A stretch of 49,867 nucleotides of DNA from Pseudoflavonifractor capillosus (GTDB lineage: Bacteria; Bacillota; Clostridia; Oscillospirales; Oscillospiraceae), in contig NZ_JACJJE010000022.1 in the NCBI RefSeq assembly GCF_016899775.1, forward strand, positions 1-49,867. Direction: 5' to 3'. This document shows positions 48,688 to 49,867 of this stretch, in pieces (position 1 is the first letter of the stretch; each line of letters begins with the position of its first letter). The translations under genes were made by a program, and so were the position numbers. The notes under the pieces are model-generated. The model did no database searches. It saw nothing but the letters and a program-made list of their open reading frames with translations, and was not told where the DNA came from.

Positions 48688-49116
48688 ATGGAAATCAAAG
48701 ACCTGATGAATCCCAGCGTGGTCACCATTGAGCCCACCGCCTCCGCCGCTCTGGCCGCCCGGCTGCTCAGCCGCCACAATGTGGGCTCCCTGCCCGTGTG
48801 CGGGGAGGACCGCCGGCTGCGGGGGATGGTCACCGACCGGGACATCGTCCTGCGGTGCGTGGCGGCGGAGGAGGACCCGGCCCAGACCCTGGTGCGGGAC
48901 ATTATGACCCGGGGGTGCGCCTCCGTCTCCCCCCACGAGGACTGCCGGGCCGCCACCCGCCTGATGGCTCAGCAGCAGGTCCGCCGCCTGCCGGTGGTGG
49001 AGGAGGGGAAGCTGGTGGGCATCATCTCCCTGGCCGACCTGGCCCGGAGCCAGCGGTTTGACATGGAGGCCGCCCAGGCCCTGGGGGAGATCTCGGAAAA
49101 TATCGTGCGGAGGTAA
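48688..49116 (+). CDS. Two-CBS-domain protein
   Basis: 142 residues from ATG 48688 (AAAGGA upstream). Two CBS domains form one Bateman module: MNPSVVTIEPTASAALAARLL to MVTDRDIVLR (about 8-65), and MTRGCASVSPHEDCRAATRLMAQQQVRRLPVVE to GIISLADLA (about 77-130). Such stand-alone proteins bind adenine nucleotides (AMP, ATP, SAM) and sense energy state. The DRDIVLR segment is typical of HRP1/YhcV-like members. Single-gene unit ended by the hairpin at 49120. Confidence 0.9.
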   Translation: MEIKDLMNPSVVTIEPTASAALAARLLSRHNVGSLPVCGEDRRLRGMVTDRDIVLRCVAAEEDPAQTLVRDIMTRGCASVSPHEDCRAATRLMAQQQVRRLPVVEEGKLVGIISLADLARSQRFDMEAAQALGEISENIVRR

Positions 49117-49119
49117 AGG

Positions 49120-49144
49120 AAGCAGGCGGCTGGGCCGCCTGCTT
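49120..49144 (+). terminator. Terminator after the CBS gene
   Basis: An 11-bp perfect stem AAGCAGGCGGC/GCCGCCTGCTT with a 3-base loop, then GTTATATTG. Confidence 0.75.
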
Positions 49145-49325
49145 GTTATATTGTATCAAGAAAACCACTTTGGATGGAGCGGTTTCCGGCCGGCGGGTGT
49201 GTCCTTTGTTCGGACGGGGGCCCGCCGAGTAGGCGGGGAAAACGACCGGCTGTCCCCAAAGTGTGGACGGGGGCGGGAAAGGCGGGTATACTGAGGTCAA
49301 GAAGATCGGGAGGGGAGGGAGCGCC

Positions 49326-49784
49326 GTGGAGGTGGAGATCCGACTGGAGCCCGGGCGGAAGGAGCCCCGGGCGGTGATTTACGCCGAGGCGGACACCCCG
49401 GAACTGCAGGAGCTGGTTCAGCGCCTGTCCGGGGTGTTTCTGGGGCCGGTGCCCGCCTTCCAGGGGGAGCGGGCGGTGCTGCTGGAGCCGGGGGAGGTCT
49501 ACCGCTTCTACACCGACGGCAAGGGGGTGTCCGCCCAGACGGAGGCCGGGGTCTATGCCGTCCGCCTGCGGCTGTATGAGCTGGAGGAGCGGCTGGGCCG
49601 CCGGGGGTTTCTGCGGGTGTCCCACTCGGAGCTGGTGAACAGCCGGAAGATCACGGCCCTGGACCTGTCCCTCACGGGGACCATCCGCATGACCCTGGGG
49701 GACGGGGCGGCGGTGTGCTATGTGTCCCGGCGGTATGTGAAGCGCATCAAGCAGGCGCTGTTGGGAGAGGAGGGGTCCCTGTGA
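49326..49784 (+). CDS. LytTR-type DNA-binding regulator
   Basis: 152 residues from GTG 49326, after GGGAGGGGAGGG. There is no receiver domain. The N-terminal ~50 residues (VEVEIRLEPGRKEPRAVIY) are followed by a LytTR domain (about 55-150): YRFYTDGKGVSAQT, LYELEERLGRRGFLRVSHSELVNSRKITAL and GDGAAVCYVSRRYVKRIKQAL. This stand-alone form is usually followed by a membrane partner that controls it. The overlapping gene at 49781 begins like one. Confidence 0.9.
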   Translation: MEVEIRLEPGRKEPRAVIYAEADTPELQELVQRLSGVFLGPVPAFQGERAVLLEPGEVYRFYTDGKGVSAQTEAGVYAVRLRLYELEERLGRRGFLRVSHSELVNSRKITALDLSLTGTIRMTLGDGAAVCYVSRRYVKRIKQALLGEEGSL

Positions 49785-49848
49785 ACGAGAAGAGAACGGG
49801 GGTGCTGCTGGCCGCCCTGGGGGGGCTGGCCGGCCTGCTGCTGGGGGC
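49781..49848 (+). CDS. Start of a membrane protein, cut by the contig end
   Basis: GTG 49781 overlaps the LytTR stop by four bases and is preceded by GAGGAGGGG. It reads MNEKRTGVLLAALGGLAGL, then LLGA, the start of a membrane helix, before the adapter sequence. By context it is probably the DUF3021-type or similar membrane partner of the LytTR regulator. Too short for assignment. Confidence 0.6.
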
Positions 49849-49867
49849 CTGTCTCTTATACACATCT
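49849..49867. other. Nextera transposase adapter (sequencing artefact)
   Basis: CTGTCTCTTATACACATCT is the 19-base mosaic-end adapter left by tagmentation library preparation. It is not genomic. Read leftward it yields the well-known spurious peptide start MCIRDR. Confidence 0.97.

Noticed and set aside
49146-49865. 239-codon leftward frame beginning MCIRDR
   Set aside because: It starts in the Nextera adapter and runs opposite the LytTR gene.
1-49867. CRISPR array, rRNA operon or riboswitch
   Set aside because: No regularly spaced repeats, no rRNA sequence, and no leader with recognisable riboswitch landmarks were seen on either strand. The hairpin series at 38.15-38.41 kb is not a spaced array.

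Overview
The window is a 49.9 kb contig whose last 19 bases are a Nextera transposase adapter, so its right end is artificial. It has GC-rich codon use with AT-richer islands, Firmicute ribosome-binding sites (AGGAGG), frequent GTG and TTG starts, and genes typical of gut Clostridia (LytS/YesM kinase with AraC-type regulator, YhfC protease, MobP-type relaxase, SLH proteins). I infer a high-GC gut member of the Oscillospiraceae (Flavonifractor/Lawsonibacter type). This rests on gene content, not on a marker gene.

Layout. 1-2.1 kb is wreckage of mobile DNA: a hybrid integrase, a frameshifted DUF6809 gene, a beheaded alanine racemase gene and a decayed recombinase. 2.3-12.4 kb is a nutrient-uptake locus. 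A binding protein, fused permease and ATPase point left; a second binding protein, a sensor kinase, an AraC-type response regulator, a beta-phosphoglucomutase-like HAD enzyme and a second HAD phosphatase point right. 12.7-22.1 kb is an integrative mobilizable element or its remains: two overlapping integrases (one with an amber stop), DUF6809, a VbhA-Fic toxin-antitoxin pair, a frameshifted MobP3-like relaxase, an HsdM fragment and an AlbA-domain regulator. 22.1-29.7 kb is a compact, apparently intact element with integrase, excisionase, FtsK-type translocase, HUH replication initiator and a small upstream gene in one leftward operon, plus two rightward cargo genes (SprT-like protease; SLH-Big-CAP surface protein). 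The same tRNA 3'-end core is present at 13.03, 22.12 and 29.68 kb.

30-38 kb carries D-lyxose isomerase, a FecBCD-type metal/chelate ABC importer, and a three-subunit molybdenum hydroxylase with a MocA-like cofactor maturase. A 262-bp inverted-repeat element follows. 38.5-41.6 kb has trmO, an HxlR regulator, two genes sharing a duplicated promoter/operator, and tRNA-Arg(CCT). 41.7-44.1 kb is a leftward operon (YhfC protease, membrane-bound MerR regulator, two small membrane proteins, YbjQ) with MerR-style 19-bp-spacer promoters. 44.2-48.5 kb has a family 2 glycosyltransferase, UDP-galactopyranose mutase and a large unknown membrane protein. 48.7-49.8 kb has a CBS-domain protein, a LytTR regulator and a truncated membrane gene.

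The strongest candidates for new biology are the AICE-like element with an apparent attenuator in its replication leader, the MerR operon whose membrane proteins share one C-terminal tail motif, the HxlR pair with an internal start in a LysM-SnoaL gene, and the 262-bp multi-hairpin element.
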